Source: an uncultured Blautia sp.
GTDB lineage: Bacteria > Bacillota > Clostridia > Lachnospirales > Lachnospiraceae
Direction of reading: 5' to 3'
DNA length: 64,000 bases
Assembly: GCA_900539525.1 (NCBI GenBank)
Contig: UQCM01000004.1
Location: 1 to 64,000 of the forward strand
The notes under the pieces were generated by a model. The model ran no database searches. It saw only the letters and a program-made list of their open reading frames with translations, and was not told where the DNA came from. Below are positions 1 through 8,507 of this stretch, in pieces (the first letter of the stretch is position 1; each line of letters begins with the position of its first letter). Position numbers and translations under genes: made by a program.

Positions 1-13
1 AATGCAGTAGTGG

Positions 14-868
14 TTGAAACAAGAATCCCCCTGCTTTAGCTGTGGGGAGTGTCAAGAAGAAAAACTAGCAAGGATCCAAAAGTTCCGTCCGATAGATGAC
101 ACTTTTTTCGAAGTCCTTGCTGAAGACAAAGAAGTCTGCGAAGAAATTCTACAGGTCATCCTTGAGGATCCGGAGCTTACCGTGCTTAGTGTACAGACAC
201 AGAAAAGCATAAAAAACCTATATGGGCGTTCGGTCCGTCTGGATGCCGTATGCAGGCTTGGCTCTGGAGAAACTGTAAACATTGAGGTACAGCGTTCGGA
301 TAATGACAACCATCTGAAAAGGGTGAGATATAACGCTGCCTGTATCACAGCCAGTGTTACAAACCCAGGAGATAATTTTAAGCAGGTGCCTACTGTTTAT
401 GCCGTTTACATCTCTGAATTTGATCCTTTTGGACTGGGGTTCACAACCTACCATATAGACAATACTATAAGGGAAACAAAGACAGTTGTAGATGACGGAT
501 TCCACCGTATTTTCGTCAACACACTGGTGGATGACGGCACTGACCGGGCAAAACTGATGAAGTGCTTCCTTCAGACGGAAGTAAATGATCCTAAATTTCC
601 CAGGATTTCAGAGCGGGTACATTTTTTGAAACATTCGGAAGGAGGAATTGAACAGATGTGTGCGATTATGGAAGATTATGCTAAGGAATATGCTAAAGAG
701 TACGCTAAAGAGTACGCTAAAGAGTATGCTAAAGAGTCGGACAAGAAAACAGCTAAACAATTTTTTGAGAATGGAGCGGGCTTTGAACTCGTGAAAGCAA
801 GTCTTACTACCATTTCCGAAGAGGAGCTGCGTGAGATTTACAACTCTGTGAATATCAGCAACTCATGA
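14..868 (+). CDS. Rpn family PD-(D/E)XK nuclease / transposase-like protein
   Basis: This 284-residue protein resembles the PD-(D/E)XK nuclease family transposases (PDDEXK_2/Rpn type), which are DNA endonucleases linked to recombination. The visible nuclease core is RLDAVC (about residues 75-80) followed by NIEVQ (about 90-94), the usual D...ExQ arrangement, after the family-typical FRPIDDTFFEVL near residue 25. Residues about 222-241 are five YAKE tetrapeptides encoded by five 12-base repeats at 677-736. The only in-frame start before the conserved core is TTG at 14, six bases after an in-frame TAG, and no clear ribosome site precedes it, so the true start may lie outside the frame or window. 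A strong terminator follows the stop. No partner transposase or terminal repeats are visible. The family call is fairly sure; activity is not shown. Confidence 0.8.
   Translation: MKQESPCFSCGECQEEKLARIQKFRPIDDTFFEVLAEDKEVCEEILQVILEDPELTVLSVQTQKSIKNLYGRSVRLDAVCRLGSGETVNIEVQRSDNDNHLKRVRYNAACITASVTNPGDNFKQVPTVYAVYISEFDPFGLGFTTYHIDNTIRETKTVVDDGFHRIFVNTLVDDGTDRAKLMKCFLQTEVNDPKFPRISERVHFLKHSEGGIEQMCAIMEDYAKEYAKEYAKEYAKEYAKESDKKTAKQFFENGAGFELVKASLTTISEEELREIYNSVNISNS
677..736 (+). repeat. Five 12-bp tandem repeats coding YAKE
   Basis: Five consecutive 12-base units of the type TATGCTAAAGAG encode Tyr-Ala-Lys-Glu repeats in the C-terminal third of the nuclease-like protein. The units differ only at a few third positions, so copy number could change by slippage without breaking the frame. 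Confidence 0.9.
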
Positions 869-881
869 CAGATTGAGATTT

Positions 882-906
882 CAGGCCGGGGATTCCCGGC
901 CTGTTT
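882..906 (+). terminator. Rho-independent terminator after the Rpn gene
   Basis: A perfect 9-bp GC-rich stem (CAGGCCGGG / CCCGGCCTG) with a 3-base loop is followed by TTTT. It lies 13 bases after the stop at 868 and reads on the plus strand only. Confidence 0.9.
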
Positions 907-948
907 TATACAAAAAAACAGTTGACAAGTTACAATCAAAAACGTCAC

Positions 949-1935
949 CTATATTTTCCTCACTCCCAGCACCTGTCCGCCTGCCGGATAGACCGGGGCG
1001 CCATAGATGTCGGAGGCCCAGCCTGCAAACTCTGCTTCGGGGTCATAGTACAATCCGTCGATCCGCACATAAGCGTGACGGGTCAGGCCGTCTGCGGCTC
1101 CGTCACGTGTTCCATGGATGCGCCCGCGGACCACATAGGGCTCATAACCGATGACCTTGGCCATCACCGCAAATCCGCACGCAAAGTTGTAACAGTTTCC
1201 GCCCCGTCTGTTATAGATTTCCAGGGCGTAATCATACTCCCAGCCGTCATATACGGAGAAGTTTCTCCAGGTGACATAGCTGAAATGACTGCGGCTGCAC
1301 ATATAAGCATAGGCTGTACGAAGCTTCTGGCTCTTACTCATGCTGTCATTTGTGATCGTCTTCAGGAGCCCTGCCGCCCTTTTGACGGCTGCCGCCTCCG
1401 CCTTATCGGCATGCGTCAGCTTCGCATAGCCATTCTTATCGATCTTCTGCCCATTGATGGTACGCTTCACTGCCATCTGGCCGGTTTTCAGATAAAAATA
1501 CGCCTTTTTCTTCCCGATGATCTGCCATCCGATCTGCATGGTTCCGTCATCAGCAAAATAATACTTCTTTCCGTCAATCTCCGTCAGACCTTTCGCGCCG
1601 CATCCCTCACTGTCGAAGTAATATTTCTTTCCCTCAAGATTTACCCAGCCGACTGCCGCTTTTCCATTTGACCGGAAATAATACCTCTTTCCCCGGATAA
1701 CCTTCATGGTCTTCCTTACCATTCTTCCTCTGCTGTCAAAGAAGTAGCGGCTGTTTCCTATCTTTATTATCCTGCTCTTTACTTTTTCACCGTTCTCATC
1801 ATAGTAATAACGGTATCCCTTTCCTGTCACCCAGGTATTGGCCGCTGCCTCCGCCCGGACAGGAAAAGTAAGCAGGCTCATCAAAAGCAGCAGTCCTGCT
1901 GCCATGATCGTTTTTCTCTTTCCGTATTTCTTCAT
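949..1935 (-). CDS. Secreted cell-wall-binding repeat protein with transglutaminase-like domain
   Basis: The protein (328 residues from the ATG at 1935) has a signal peptide (about residues 1-31, ending AEAAA), then four to five aromatic repeats of the choline/glucan-binding type (GKRYYFRSNGKAAVGW, GKKYYFDSEG, GKKYYFADDG; about 38-170), then a transglutaminase-like fold. The likely catalytic triad is Cys248 (GGNCYNFA), His287 (RHAYV) and Asp298 (YYDPE). It probably sits on the cell surface, held by the repeats, and acts on protein or peptidoglycan amides; transamidase or protease activity is inferred only from the fold. A longer reading frame to 2016 exists, but the chosen ATG begins one base after the stop of the upstream lipoprotein gene with GAAGAA before it, and it gives a proper signal peptide. 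It is the last gene of the surface cluster. Confidence 0.85.
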   Translation of the reverse strand: MKKYGKRKTIMAAGLLLLMSLLTFPVRAEAAANTWVTGKGYRYYYDENGEKVKSRIIKIGNSRYFFDSRGRMVRKTMKVIRGKRYYFRSNGKAAVGWVNLEGKKYYFDSEGCGAKGLTEIDGKKYYFADDGTMQIGWQIIGKKKAYFYLKTGQMAVKRTINGQKIDKNGYAKLTHADKAEAAAVKRAAGLLKTITNDSMSKSQKLRTAYAYMCSRSHFSYVTWRNFSVYDGWEYDYALEIYNRRGGNCYNFACGFAVMAKVIGYEPYVVRGRIHGTRDGAADGLTRHAYVRIDGLYYDPEAEFAGWASDIYGAPVYPAGGQVLGVRKI

Positions 1936-1936
1936 T

Positions 1937-2575
1937 TTAATATTCTTCAATGGCCGTACTTCCATCCGAATAAGTGATCTCATAATATCCATGCCCGCTT
2001 CCGTCGCAGTCATCATATGCCTGGCGGCTTACCTCATATTTACCGCCGCCGGAGGGCTGGGACTGCTGTGCCGCAGCTGCGGCGGCAGCTGCATCCGCTT
2101 CGGCCTTTGCTCTTGCTGCCTCCTCGGACTTCTTTGCCTGCTCCGCCTCTTCTTTGGACTCGCTTAAGTACTCTTTTACCACATAACCCTCTTTGTCCCC
2201 AAGGGTTACTTTGCACCACTTCTCATCCTCCTCATATACAGTTACTTCATCCCCGAGGTATGCCACTGCCACCGCCTCAGAGGAAGCATCTGCCGCCTGT
2301 CGGATATACACATCACTGAGTACATACATCGTCCTTGGTTCTGCAGCAGCCTGTTTCTCTGTCTCGTCGGGTGCCGCTGTTTCGGTCTCAGCTGCTGTCT
2401 CACGCATGCTTTCACTCTCCGTCTCAGCCGCACGTTCCTGCTCCGTCGCTGCTTCTGTTTCTGCCACAGACTCTGTCTGTTTTGCTGTTTCCTTTCCTGT
2501 ACTGCTTCCACATGCCGTTGCCATGCATGCTGCGATTGTCAGAGCACAGATCATCATCATTTGTCTTTTTTTCAA
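1937..2575 (-). CDS. SH3b-domain lipoprotein
   Basis: A 212-residue lipoprotein. A lipobox ends at Cys22 (MATAC-G), followed by a Glu/Ala/Thr-rich spacer (about 25-80), one bacterial SH3 domain (about 82-140, YVLSDVYIRQAAD...GYVVKEYL), an Ala-rich low-complexity stretch and a short aromatic tail. Bacterial SH3 domains often bind peptidoglycan peptides, so the protein is probably a membrane-anchored cell wall binder. The start is a TTG codon: a strong GGAGGA lies seven bases upstream, while the next ATG codons are too far from it. It overlaps no gene but ends one base before the start of the transglutaminase-like repeat protein, so the two are probably translated from one message. Confidence 0.85.
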   Translation of the reverse strand: MKKRQMMMICALTIAACMATACGSSTGKETAKQTESVAETEAATEQERAAETESESMRETAAETETAAPDETEKQAAAEPRTMYVLSDVYIRQAADASSEAVAVAYLGDEVTVYEEDEKWCKVTLGDKEGYVVKEYLSESKEEAEQAKKSEEAARAKAEADAAAAAAAAQQSQPSGGGKYEVSRQAYDDCDGSGHGYYEITYSDGSTAIEEY

Positions 2576-2740
2576 TTTCTTCTCCTCCTCTTCCCACCGG
2601 TTCAGATGTTCACATCCACATGGTATTGTTTTTTCTTTTCTATTTTGTCATTTTTCCATCTACCTTCGATGTTTTCACGGAATACGATTTTATTCCGATT
2701 CGTTTTTATTCCTACTACTTTTCACATCATTTTTTACATT

Positions 2741-2884
2741 GACTTGTATACACATAAGTCTATATCCATAACAGCTTGTATCCACATCAGCCTGTATTCA
2801 CACCAGCCTGTATCCACACCAGCCTGTATCCACATCAGCCTGTATCCATACCAGTCTGTATCCACACCAGCCTGTATTTACATC
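2741..2884. repeat. 16-bp tandem repeat array (7 clear, 2 degenerate copies)
   Basis: Seven consecutive 16-base units of the type AGCCTGTATCCACACC run from 2773 to 2884, with one or two more degenerate units from 2741. The last unit contains the stop codon of the AlgX-like gene (2878-2880). Because 16 is not a multiple of three, the array is unlikely to be coding, and the units are contiguous without spacers, so it is not a CRISPR array. The array occupies most of the 302-base gap between the AlgX-like gene and the SH3 lipoprotein gene, so it is transcribed if these form one operon. Confidence 0.9.
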
Positions 2885-4266
2885 ACACAACCACCAATTT
2901 CATACCACGTATCGCCCTTCTGAATGAGAATATCGATCTCTTCCCCGCCATCCTTCCACGCATCAGATGCCAGATACAGTACAAATCCGCCATCCCTACT
3001 CTCATCCTCCACAGTCACTGTGGCTGGGAAGGCTTCGTAGACATTGCCGTTCACACGTACACCGATGCAGGAATCATTCTCCAGATATGCCTCATCCACG
3101 GCTCCGGACAGCTTCACATATGCGCCCTGCTGCTCCGCCCTGAGCCCGGATACTTTGGCCGCCTCCCGGATGATCTCACCCTCCGGAAGCATCAGGCTGC
3201 CTTCCATCTGCGGCGGATTCTCTGCCATCTCCGGCAGGAACCTTTCTGCCCGCTCCACGATCACCGTATCCGCCCCATGAGCTGCCAGATCCGTCATCTG
3301 ATAGGGAATTCCTCTTGAAAACCAGGCATCCCCGTACTGATTGGCCAGAAACGGAAGCAGTGCATTTCCAAAGGAATCCCGGTACATGACAAGGCTCCCG
3401 CCGGCACCCGGATTTACCGTTGTGATCCTGGGGTCGAATGTACTCTCCACCTCTCCCACATAAGCAAACCGGTCCAGACCGTCATAATAGATCTCTTCTT
3501 CCGGCGTGACTGCCAGCGGATACAGCATCGCATCCAGATCGCCTGTAAAATCCGTCCTCACTTCATAAGGCGCCTCCGTAAGCGTCAGGTGCTCTTTTCC
3601 CAGCGCATTCAGCAGAGTGTCAGCCGCCAGGGCTGCGCCCTTATTGTTCCAGTGGGAGTCTCTCTTATGATAGAGTACCTCCTCCTGCTCCGAGAGGACA
3701 CGGTACAGATCCACATACTGCACCCCTTCCTTCTCAAGCCAGGAACGGATCCGTGTCAGATTCTTCTTATCCGACACCTTTCTGCTGTCATAGTACGGCA
3801 TATGCTCTCCGTACAGGCTGTTCTTGTTCGGGGCGATCGTGAACACAAATTTCGCTCCCTGCCTCTCCACATATTCCTGCATCATAGCCAGCGAATGAGC
3901 TACATTAAACAATGCCCGCTCACTCATCTGTCCGGTTCCCAGATAGTCATTCAGGGAATCCCTGTAGTACAGCCATCCGTCGCTTCCCCGGATCACGCCG
4001 TCTGCCGCCGACACCCCGAAGATGTTTCCCCGGATCAGCGCATTTGCCGTCACCAGCTCCTGGCGGAAGCCGAAATGATCCTGAAAATACGCACCTGCAT
4101 CTGACAGAAAATACAGATTCCATCCATCCTCATTCTTCAGTACAGGCGCCTTGGCCAGCGTCCGGTTCTCAGAAGCCGCTTCCCGCCCCGGCACAGCCAT
4201 TCCGATGAGCGGAAGCAGACAGAGTACGAAAAAGAACCCCGTATAAAGGAAATATTTTTTCTTCAT
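2878..4266 (-). CDS. AlgX/AlgJ-like SGNH acetyltransferase-type protein
   Basis: A 462-residue exported protein with one N-terminal membrane segment (about 5-25) and an SGNH-hydrolase-like domain of the AlgX/AlgJ/DltD-like kind. The proposed catalytic residues are Asp203 and His205 in RDSHWNNKG and Ser298 in MYRDSFGN. Proteins of this type take acetyl groups delivered across the membrane by an MBOAT partner and place them on a secreted or wall polysaccharide. The MBOAT gene lies 12 bases upstream on the same strand, which supports such a two-protein O-acetylation system. The start ATG has GGAGGGAA before it. The acceptor polymer cannot be told from the sequence. The 3' end runs into the 16-bp repeat array. 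Confidence 0.88.
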   Translation of the reverse strand: MKKKYFLYTGFFFVLCLLPLIGMAVPGREAASENRTLAKAPVLKNEDGWNLYFLSDAGAYFQDHFGFRQELVTANALIRGNIFGVSAADGVIRGSDGWLYYRDSLNDYLGTGQMSERALFNVAHSLAMMQEYVERQGAKFVFTIAPNKNSLYGEHMPYYDSRKVSDKKNLTRIRSWLEKEGVQYVDLYRVLSEQEEVLYHKRDSHWNNKGAALAADTLLNALGKEHLTLTEAPYEVRTDFTGDLDAMLYPLAVTPEEEIYYDGLDRFAYVGEVESTFDPRITTVNPGAGGSLVMYRDSFGNALLPFLANQYGDAWFSRGIPYQMTDLAAHGADTVIVERAERFLPEMAENPPQMEGSLMLPEGEIIREAAKVSGLRAEQQGAYVKLSGAVDEAYLENDSCIGVRVNGNVYEAFPATVTVEDESRDGGFVLYLASDAWKDGGEEIDILIQKGDTWYEIGGCVM

Positions 4267-4278
4267 TCTGCTTCCCTC

Positions 4279-5673
4279 CTAAAACCTGAAATAGATAAAC
4301 GGATTGTAAGTGCCGCCTGCCAGACTCAGCAGACAGAGGACAAGCCCTGCCATGCTGCACACCGTGGCAGCAGTTTCATATCCTCTGCGCCCCCTCCACC
4401 TTTCACATACCGGGAAGGAGGCCACACATGCTGCGGCAAAGGACACAAGATACAGGGGCGTGAGCTGCTGCAGGCAAAGACTTAAGGAACCGTTATCCAC
4501 AGAAAATCCTGTGAACATGCTCTTTATCCACAAAAATCCCTGCTTCATGGTGTCGGCCCGGAAAAAGACAAATCCGATACACACGACCAGCAGGGTGTAG
4601 ATATGCATACCTGCCTGTTTGATCCTGCCGCCTTTTTTTCTCAGCCAGGGGACAAATTCCTCCAGCATCAGGAAGCATCCGTGATAGATGCCCCAGAAAA
4701 GAAAGGTCACATTCGCCCCGTGCCAGATTCCTGTACATAAGAAGACAATAAATTTATTGATACATGTCCGTACCCTGCCCTTCCGGTTGCCTCCCAGGGG
4801 AATGTACAGATATTCCAGAAACCAGCCTGACAGGGAAATATGCCATCTTCTCCAGAATTCCCGGATGCTGTCAGAGCTGTAGGGATAGCGGAAATTTTCC
4901 TTAAAATGAAATCCGAACATCCACCCCAGCCCGATGGCCATATCGCTGTAACCGCTGAAGTCGAAATAGATCTGGAACAGGTAGGATACCGCCCCCAGCC
5001 AGGCTGCCGCCGCACCCAGACTGCCGGCATCCGATGCAAAGAGGGCATCGGCCGCCACTGCCATCACATTGGCGATCAGCACCTTCTTTGACAGTCCCGC
5101 GATAAACCGGCGGATGCCTTTCGCCACGCCTTCCGCCGTCTGGCTGCGATTCTCGATCTCAGCCTCGATATCGTGATACTTCACGATCGGTCCGGCGATC
5201 AGCTGCGGGAAGAAGGATATGTAAAGCAGCACTTTCCCAAAATTTTTCTGTGCCGAATTCACTCCCCGGTAGACATCGATCACATAGGACATGGCCTGAA
5301 AGGTAAAAAAGGAAATTCCGATGGGGAGACGGATCTGCGGTACCGGCAATGCCGTCCCCAGCAGGCCATTTACAGTCTCCGTCAGGAAGCCCGCATACTT
5401 AAACACTGCAAGCAGTCCCACGTTCATAAGAACCGCACAGGCCAGCAGCAGCTTCTTTTTCTCTGCAAAGCGCTCCATCCCCAGTGCCCAGAGATAATTC
5501 AAAAGTGCAGAGGCCGCCAGCAGAAGCACATACACCGGTTCACCATATGCATAGAAGATCAGGCTGGCCACCAGAAGCATGGCATTCTTTGCCCGGATTC
5601 CCGGCAGGAGCAGATGTCCGAAAAATACGATTGGCAAAAAGATACATAAAAATACAAGGGAACTAAATACCAT
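4279..5673 (-). CDS. MBOAT family O-acyltransferase (AlgI-like)
   Basis: A 464-residue polytopic membrane protein of the membrane-bound O-acyltransferase family, AlgI branch. It has about ten hydrophobic segments. The family landmarks are REFWRRWHISLSGW (about 271-284, including His278) and the catalytic His318 in CTGIWHGAN. It would pass an acyl group, probably acetyl, from the cytoplasm to the outside for the adjacent AlgX-like protein. A GTG three bases upstream is possible, but the ATG at 5673 is better spaced from GAGGTGA. It lies 18 bases after the stop of the upstream cell-wall-binding protein and 12 before the AlgX-like gene, so it is inside one operon. Confidence 0.92.
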   Translation of the reverse strand: MVFSSLVFLCIFLPIVFFGHLLLPGIRAKNAMLLVASLIFYAYGEPVYVLLLAASALLNYLWALGMERFAEKKKLLLACAVLMNVGLLAVFKYAGFLTETVNGLLGTALPVPQIRLPIGISFFTFQAMSYVIDVYRGVNSAQKNFGKVLLYISFFPQLIAGPIVKYHDIEAEIENRSQTAEGVAKGIRRFIAGLSKKVLIANVMAVAADALFASDAGSLGAAAAWLGAVSYLFQIYFDFSGYSDMAIGLGWMFGFHFKENFRYPYSSDSIREFWRRWHISLSGWFLEYLYIPLGGNRKGRVRTCINKFIVFLCTGIWHGANVTFLFWGIYHGCFLMLEEFVPWLRKKGGRIKQAGMHIYTLLVVCIGFVFFRADTMKQGFLWIKSMFTGFSVDNGSLSLCLQQLTPLYLVSFAAACVASFPVCERWRGRRGYETAATVCSMAGLVLCLLSLAGGTYNPFIYFRF

Positions 5674-5691
5674 CACTCACCTCACTGTATC

Positions 5692-6318
5692 TTAATAGCA
5701 CATCCATACGATTTCTTTTTCCCCGTACCGGAAGGTATAAACGGTAAAGGTGCCGTAGTTCCAGATGCCGTCCTCCCCGGACTGCCCCTCCCAGGTCATG
5801 CAGCTCGGGCTGTAATCTCTGGAAGAAGGTTCTCCGATGATACCAAGCAGCCCGGCGACATCCTCCGCCTGTCTGCTATACTGCTTTAAGAGCTCTGTCT
5901 TTGCCGTATCCAGCTTTCCGTCTGCTCCAAAGCTGTACATCTGACCGTCAATCACGCGGATGCCGGTATAAGCGGCTCCGTCTTTCCCCAGATAATACTT
6001 CTTTTTATACCAGCCGTTTTTCTGCATCTGCCCTTTGGCGTTAAAACAGTAGATTTTATTCTTAATCTGCTTCACACCTGTACTGGCCACACCGTTTTTT
6101 CCGAAATAATACCGGTATTTTTTCCCTCCGGTCTTTACATTCACCCATTTATTCCGTACTTTCTTTCCCTTTGCATAGTAAACATACTTCTTCCCGGTCT
6201 TTACCAGGCCTTTCTTCTGGGCAGCCTGTACCACCGGTGCTTCTGTCATCACCGCAGCAGGCATCTGCAGACACAGCCCCAGTGCCAGGGCTGCAAGACA
6301 TCCTCTGATCTTATTCAT
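5692..6318 (-). CDS. Secreted cell-wall-binding repeat protein
   Basis: A 208-residue secreted protein: signal peptide (about 1-33, ending VQAAQ), then about five short aromatic repeats (GKKYVYYAKGKKV, KKYRYYFGKNGVA, NKIYCFNAKGQM, KKYYLGKDGAAY, GQMYSFGADGKL; about 40-135) of the cell-wall/glucan-binding type, and a unique C-terminal region of about 70 residues that I do not recognise. It is rich in lysine, fitting binding to acidic wall polymers, but the ligand is unknown. The ATG is preceded by GAGGAAAGGAAGAG. It lies directly upstream of the MBOAT gene and downstream of the transglutaminase-like gene. Confidence 0.82.
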   Translation of the reverse strand: MNKIRGCLAALALGLCLQMPAAVMTEAPVVQAAQKKGLVKTGKKYVYYAKGKKVRNKWVNVKTGGKKYRYYFGKNGVASTGVKQIKNKIYCFNAKGQMQKNGWYKKKYYLGKDGAAYTGIRVIDGQMYSFGADGKLDTAKTELLKQYSRQAEDVAGLLGIIGEPSSRDYSPSCMTWEGQSGEDGIWNYGTFTVYTFRYGEKEIVWMCY

Positions 6319-6366
6319 GTTTCTCTTCCTTTCCTCTTTCTCGTTTGTTACCTTCTCTGGTGTGGA

Positions 6367-6927
6367 TTATACCGTCACTCTCTTGCCCGTCTTATAAGTT
6401 TTCTTCATGCTTTTGATGCTCTTCATGAAGTATTTTCCTTTGCTGCCTGCAGCAAATTTGTCCATATTGGCATCACATACATACCATGTCTTACCAACCT
6501 TTACCTCACACCAGGCATGTGGCTGCCATCTGGAGGCGTTAAATCCATTGGTCGTTCCGATGCAGATCCTCACCGGCAGTCCTGTCGCCTTTTTCGCGAG
6601 ACATGCGTAAAGAGCCGCATAGTGATAGCAGCTTCCGTTCTTTTTCCTGATCATCTCTGCAGCATAGGTCTTTTCCCATCCCTTCGTGCTCTGGAATCCC
6701 ACTGCTCTGGCATATCCATAGTTCTTTTCTACATACTGGAACAGCTTCTTCAGCTGCTTCTTCTGATCTGTTTCTTTTTTTACGACCTTCTTTACGATCT
6801 TTTCCGCAGATTTCTCCAGGCTGCTTCCTGCCGCCTGTGCCGTCACTGCCGGAGCGGTAACATTTCCGCATACAACTGCTGCCGCCAGGATCCCGGCCAT
6901 TGTCTGTCTTATCTTTCTCTGTTTCAT
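6367..6927 (-). CDS. Secreted transglutaminase-like protein
   Basis: A 186-residue secreted protein with a signal peptide (about 1-33), a Lys-rich linker (about 40-62) and a compact transglutaminase-like domain. The probable triad is Cys100 (NGSCYHYAALY), His137 (PHAWCEV) and Asp152 (VCDANMD). The start at 6927 is fixed by an excellent AAAGGAGG seven bases upstream; a longer frame to 6951 lacks one. It is the first gene of the surface cluster. It has no wall-binding repeats of its own, whereas the related protein at 949-1935 has both. The protein may cleave or cross-link surface protein or peptidoglycan; the substrate is unknown. Confidence 0.85.
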   Translation of the reverse strand: MKQRKIRQTMAGILAAAVVCGNVTAPAVTAQAAGSSLEKSAEKIVKKVVKKETDQKKQLKKLFQYVEKNYGYARAVGFQSTKGWEKTYAAEMIRKKNGSCYHYAALYACLAKKATGLPVRICIGTTNGFNASRWQPHAWCEVKVGKTWYVCDANMDKFAAGSKGKYFMKSIKSMKKTYKTGKRVTV

Positions 6928-7002
6928 AGGTCCTCCTTTTGTACTTTTCACGTATTCGATTCAAAAATTCCGTACATACTATGTTCTCTTTTTAAATTCT
7001 GT

Positions 7003-7077
7003 GTAACTGTTCAGAGTCCATTCGCAAAATCGCCTCTGCGAGGCTTTCCTTTTGCTCATGTATGGCTCTCGCCATAC
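7003..7077 (+). repeat. R1 repeat copy a
   Basis: This copy begins with the R1 end sequence GTAACTGTTCAGAG and continues with TTCGCAAAATCGCCTCTG and a GGCTCTCGCC hairpin. It matches, in order, the inverted segment at about 60260-60340. It lies between the transglutaminase-like gene and prfB. The rest of this 365-base gap (6928-7292) holds a GGGGCAGAACCCC hairpin and the prfB terminator, and no convincing gene. Confidence 0.8.
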
Positions 7078-7242
7078 TTGCATTGCTGTGGATAAGTGAT
7101 TTATGACACGCCTGGAAATGAGTAAGAAACGGGGCAGAACCCCCTCGGATTCCACAGGAAGATTGCTCACGAAAGACAACCCGGAGTTAAAAGGCAATCT
7201 GCTCCTGTAAGAATCTTATTCGAATGATATCCATAACAAGCA

Positions 7243-7284
7243 CAAAAACAGACCAGCGGCATTTTTGCCGCACAGTCTGTTTTA
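7243..7284 (-). terminator. Terminator after prfB
   Basis: On the minus strand, AAACAGAC pairs with GTCTGTTT around an inner TGCGGCA/TGCCGC stem and a T-run follows. It lies 9 bases after the prfB stop. Confidence 0.85.
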
Positions 7285-7292
7285 CTTTTCTT

Positions 7293-8430
7293 TTACTCGA
7301 TCGTTTCTGTGTCTCCCGAACTCTCTCCCAGAGTGATCCATTTCAGATAGGCATTCATGAACAGGTCGATGTTTCCATCCATGACGCTGTCCACATTTCC
7401 TGACTCTGCCCCTGTCCTGTGATCCTTTACCATCGTATAGGGCTGCATGACATAGGAACGGATCTGGCTTCCCCAGCCGATCTCCTTGATCTCGCCGCGG
7501 ATGCCGGATACCTTTTCGGCATTTTCCTGCTGCTTTAAGAGATACAGCTTTGCCTTCAGCATCTGCATGGCCTTATCCTTATTCTGGAACTGTGAACGCT
7601 CATTCTGACACTGTACCACGATATTTGTCGGAAGATGTGTGATACGGATCGCCGATGAGGTCTTGTTAATGTGCTGGCCGCCTGCTCCGCTGGAACGGTA
7701 GGTATCGATCCTCAGATCCTCATCTCTGATCTCGATGTCCAGATCCTCCTCGATATCGGGCATGACATCACAGGAAACGAAGGATGTCTGCCGTTTTCCC
7801 GCTGCATTGAACGGCGAGATGCGCACCAGACGGTGAACGCCCTTTTCTGATTTCAGATAGCCGTAAGCATTCTCTCCGTTCACCTGGAAGGTCACAGACT
7901 TGATTCCGGCTTCTTCACCATCCAGATAGTCCAGAACCTCCAGAGAATAACCTTTCTTGTCTGCCCAGCGGCTGTACATACGGTAAAGCATCCCTGCCCA
8001 GTCACAGGACTCTGTGCCTCCCGCCCCCGCATGAAGGGTCACGATGGCATTATCCCTGTCATACTCTCCGGAGAGGAGTGTTTTGATACGGATATTTTCG
8101 TAGGTACTGATAAAGGTATCCAGTGTCTCCTGGATTTCCGGTATCAGTGAGGCATCATTTTCTTCCTTTGCCATTTCGATCAGCGTCTCGATCTCCTCAA
8201 ACTGCTCCTTTAACGCATGATACGTCTCAATATCATCCTTTAAGTCCTTTAATGTCTTCATCGCCTCCTGGGACTCCTCCGGTCTGTCCCAGAAATCCGG
8301 CTCTTCCATCTTTCTTTCTAATTCCTGGATCCGTTTTTCCTTATTGGCCAGGTCAAAGTGAATCCCTCACTTCCACTAATGGTTTTTCATATGTGTTCAG
8401 TGTATATCTGAACTGGTCTAATTCTACCAT
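7293..8430 (-). CDS. prfB: Peptide chain release factor 2, with programmed +1 frameshift
   Basis: RF2 recognises UGA and UAA and releases the finished peptide. The gene starts at the ATG at 8430 (GAAGGTGA upstream), reads 25 codons and meets an in-frame TGA at 8353-8355 in the classic CTT-TGA-C context (8352-8358). A +1 shift there continues from the codon GAC at 8354 to the stop at 7293, giving a protein of about 378 residues. An AGGG stretch lies five bases before the CTT and could act as the internal Shine-Dalgarno-like stimulator. The protein has the SGAGGQHINKT loop and the ISPFNAAG region of class I release factors. It follows secA, as in Bacillus. This is autoregulation by RF2 level, well known for the family. 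Confidence 0.97.
8352..8358 (-). promoter_or_regulatory. RF2 programmed frameshift site CTTTGAC
   Basis: The minus-strand heptamer CTTTGAC holds an in-frame UGA after 25 codons of prfB. Low RF2 slows termination at UGA and favours the +1 shift, so RF2 controls its own synthesis. The mechanism is established for this gene family; the site is directly visible here. Confidence 0.96.
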
Positions 8431-8456
8431 AGCTTCACCTTCTTTCTATTTCTGTA

Positions 8457-8490
8457 TAAAATGGCTTCGCGGGATCCGGTCCGAGAAGCC
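8457..8490 (-). terminator. Terminator between secA and prfB
   Basis: On the minus strand, ATGGCTTC and GAAGCCAT form an 8-bp stem around a GC-rich loop, followed by TTTTAT. It lies between secA and prfB and could partly separate them. Confidence 0.75.
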
Positions 8491-8507
8491 ATGCTGTCTT
8501 ATTTTTG

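Noticed and set aside
910..948. Promoter with TTGACA near 921 on the plus strand
   Set aside because: The nearest -10-like TATATT is 22 bases away, and no plus-strand gene follows.
2741..2884. Possible CRISPR array
   Set aside because: The 16-base units are contiguous with no spacers, and no cas genes are present.
6979..7197. Open frame of 72 codons on the minus strand
   Set aside because: It overlaps R1 copy a, has no ribosome site, and its CEWTLNSY part simply translates the repeat, since the same string appears at the R1 copy near 13300.
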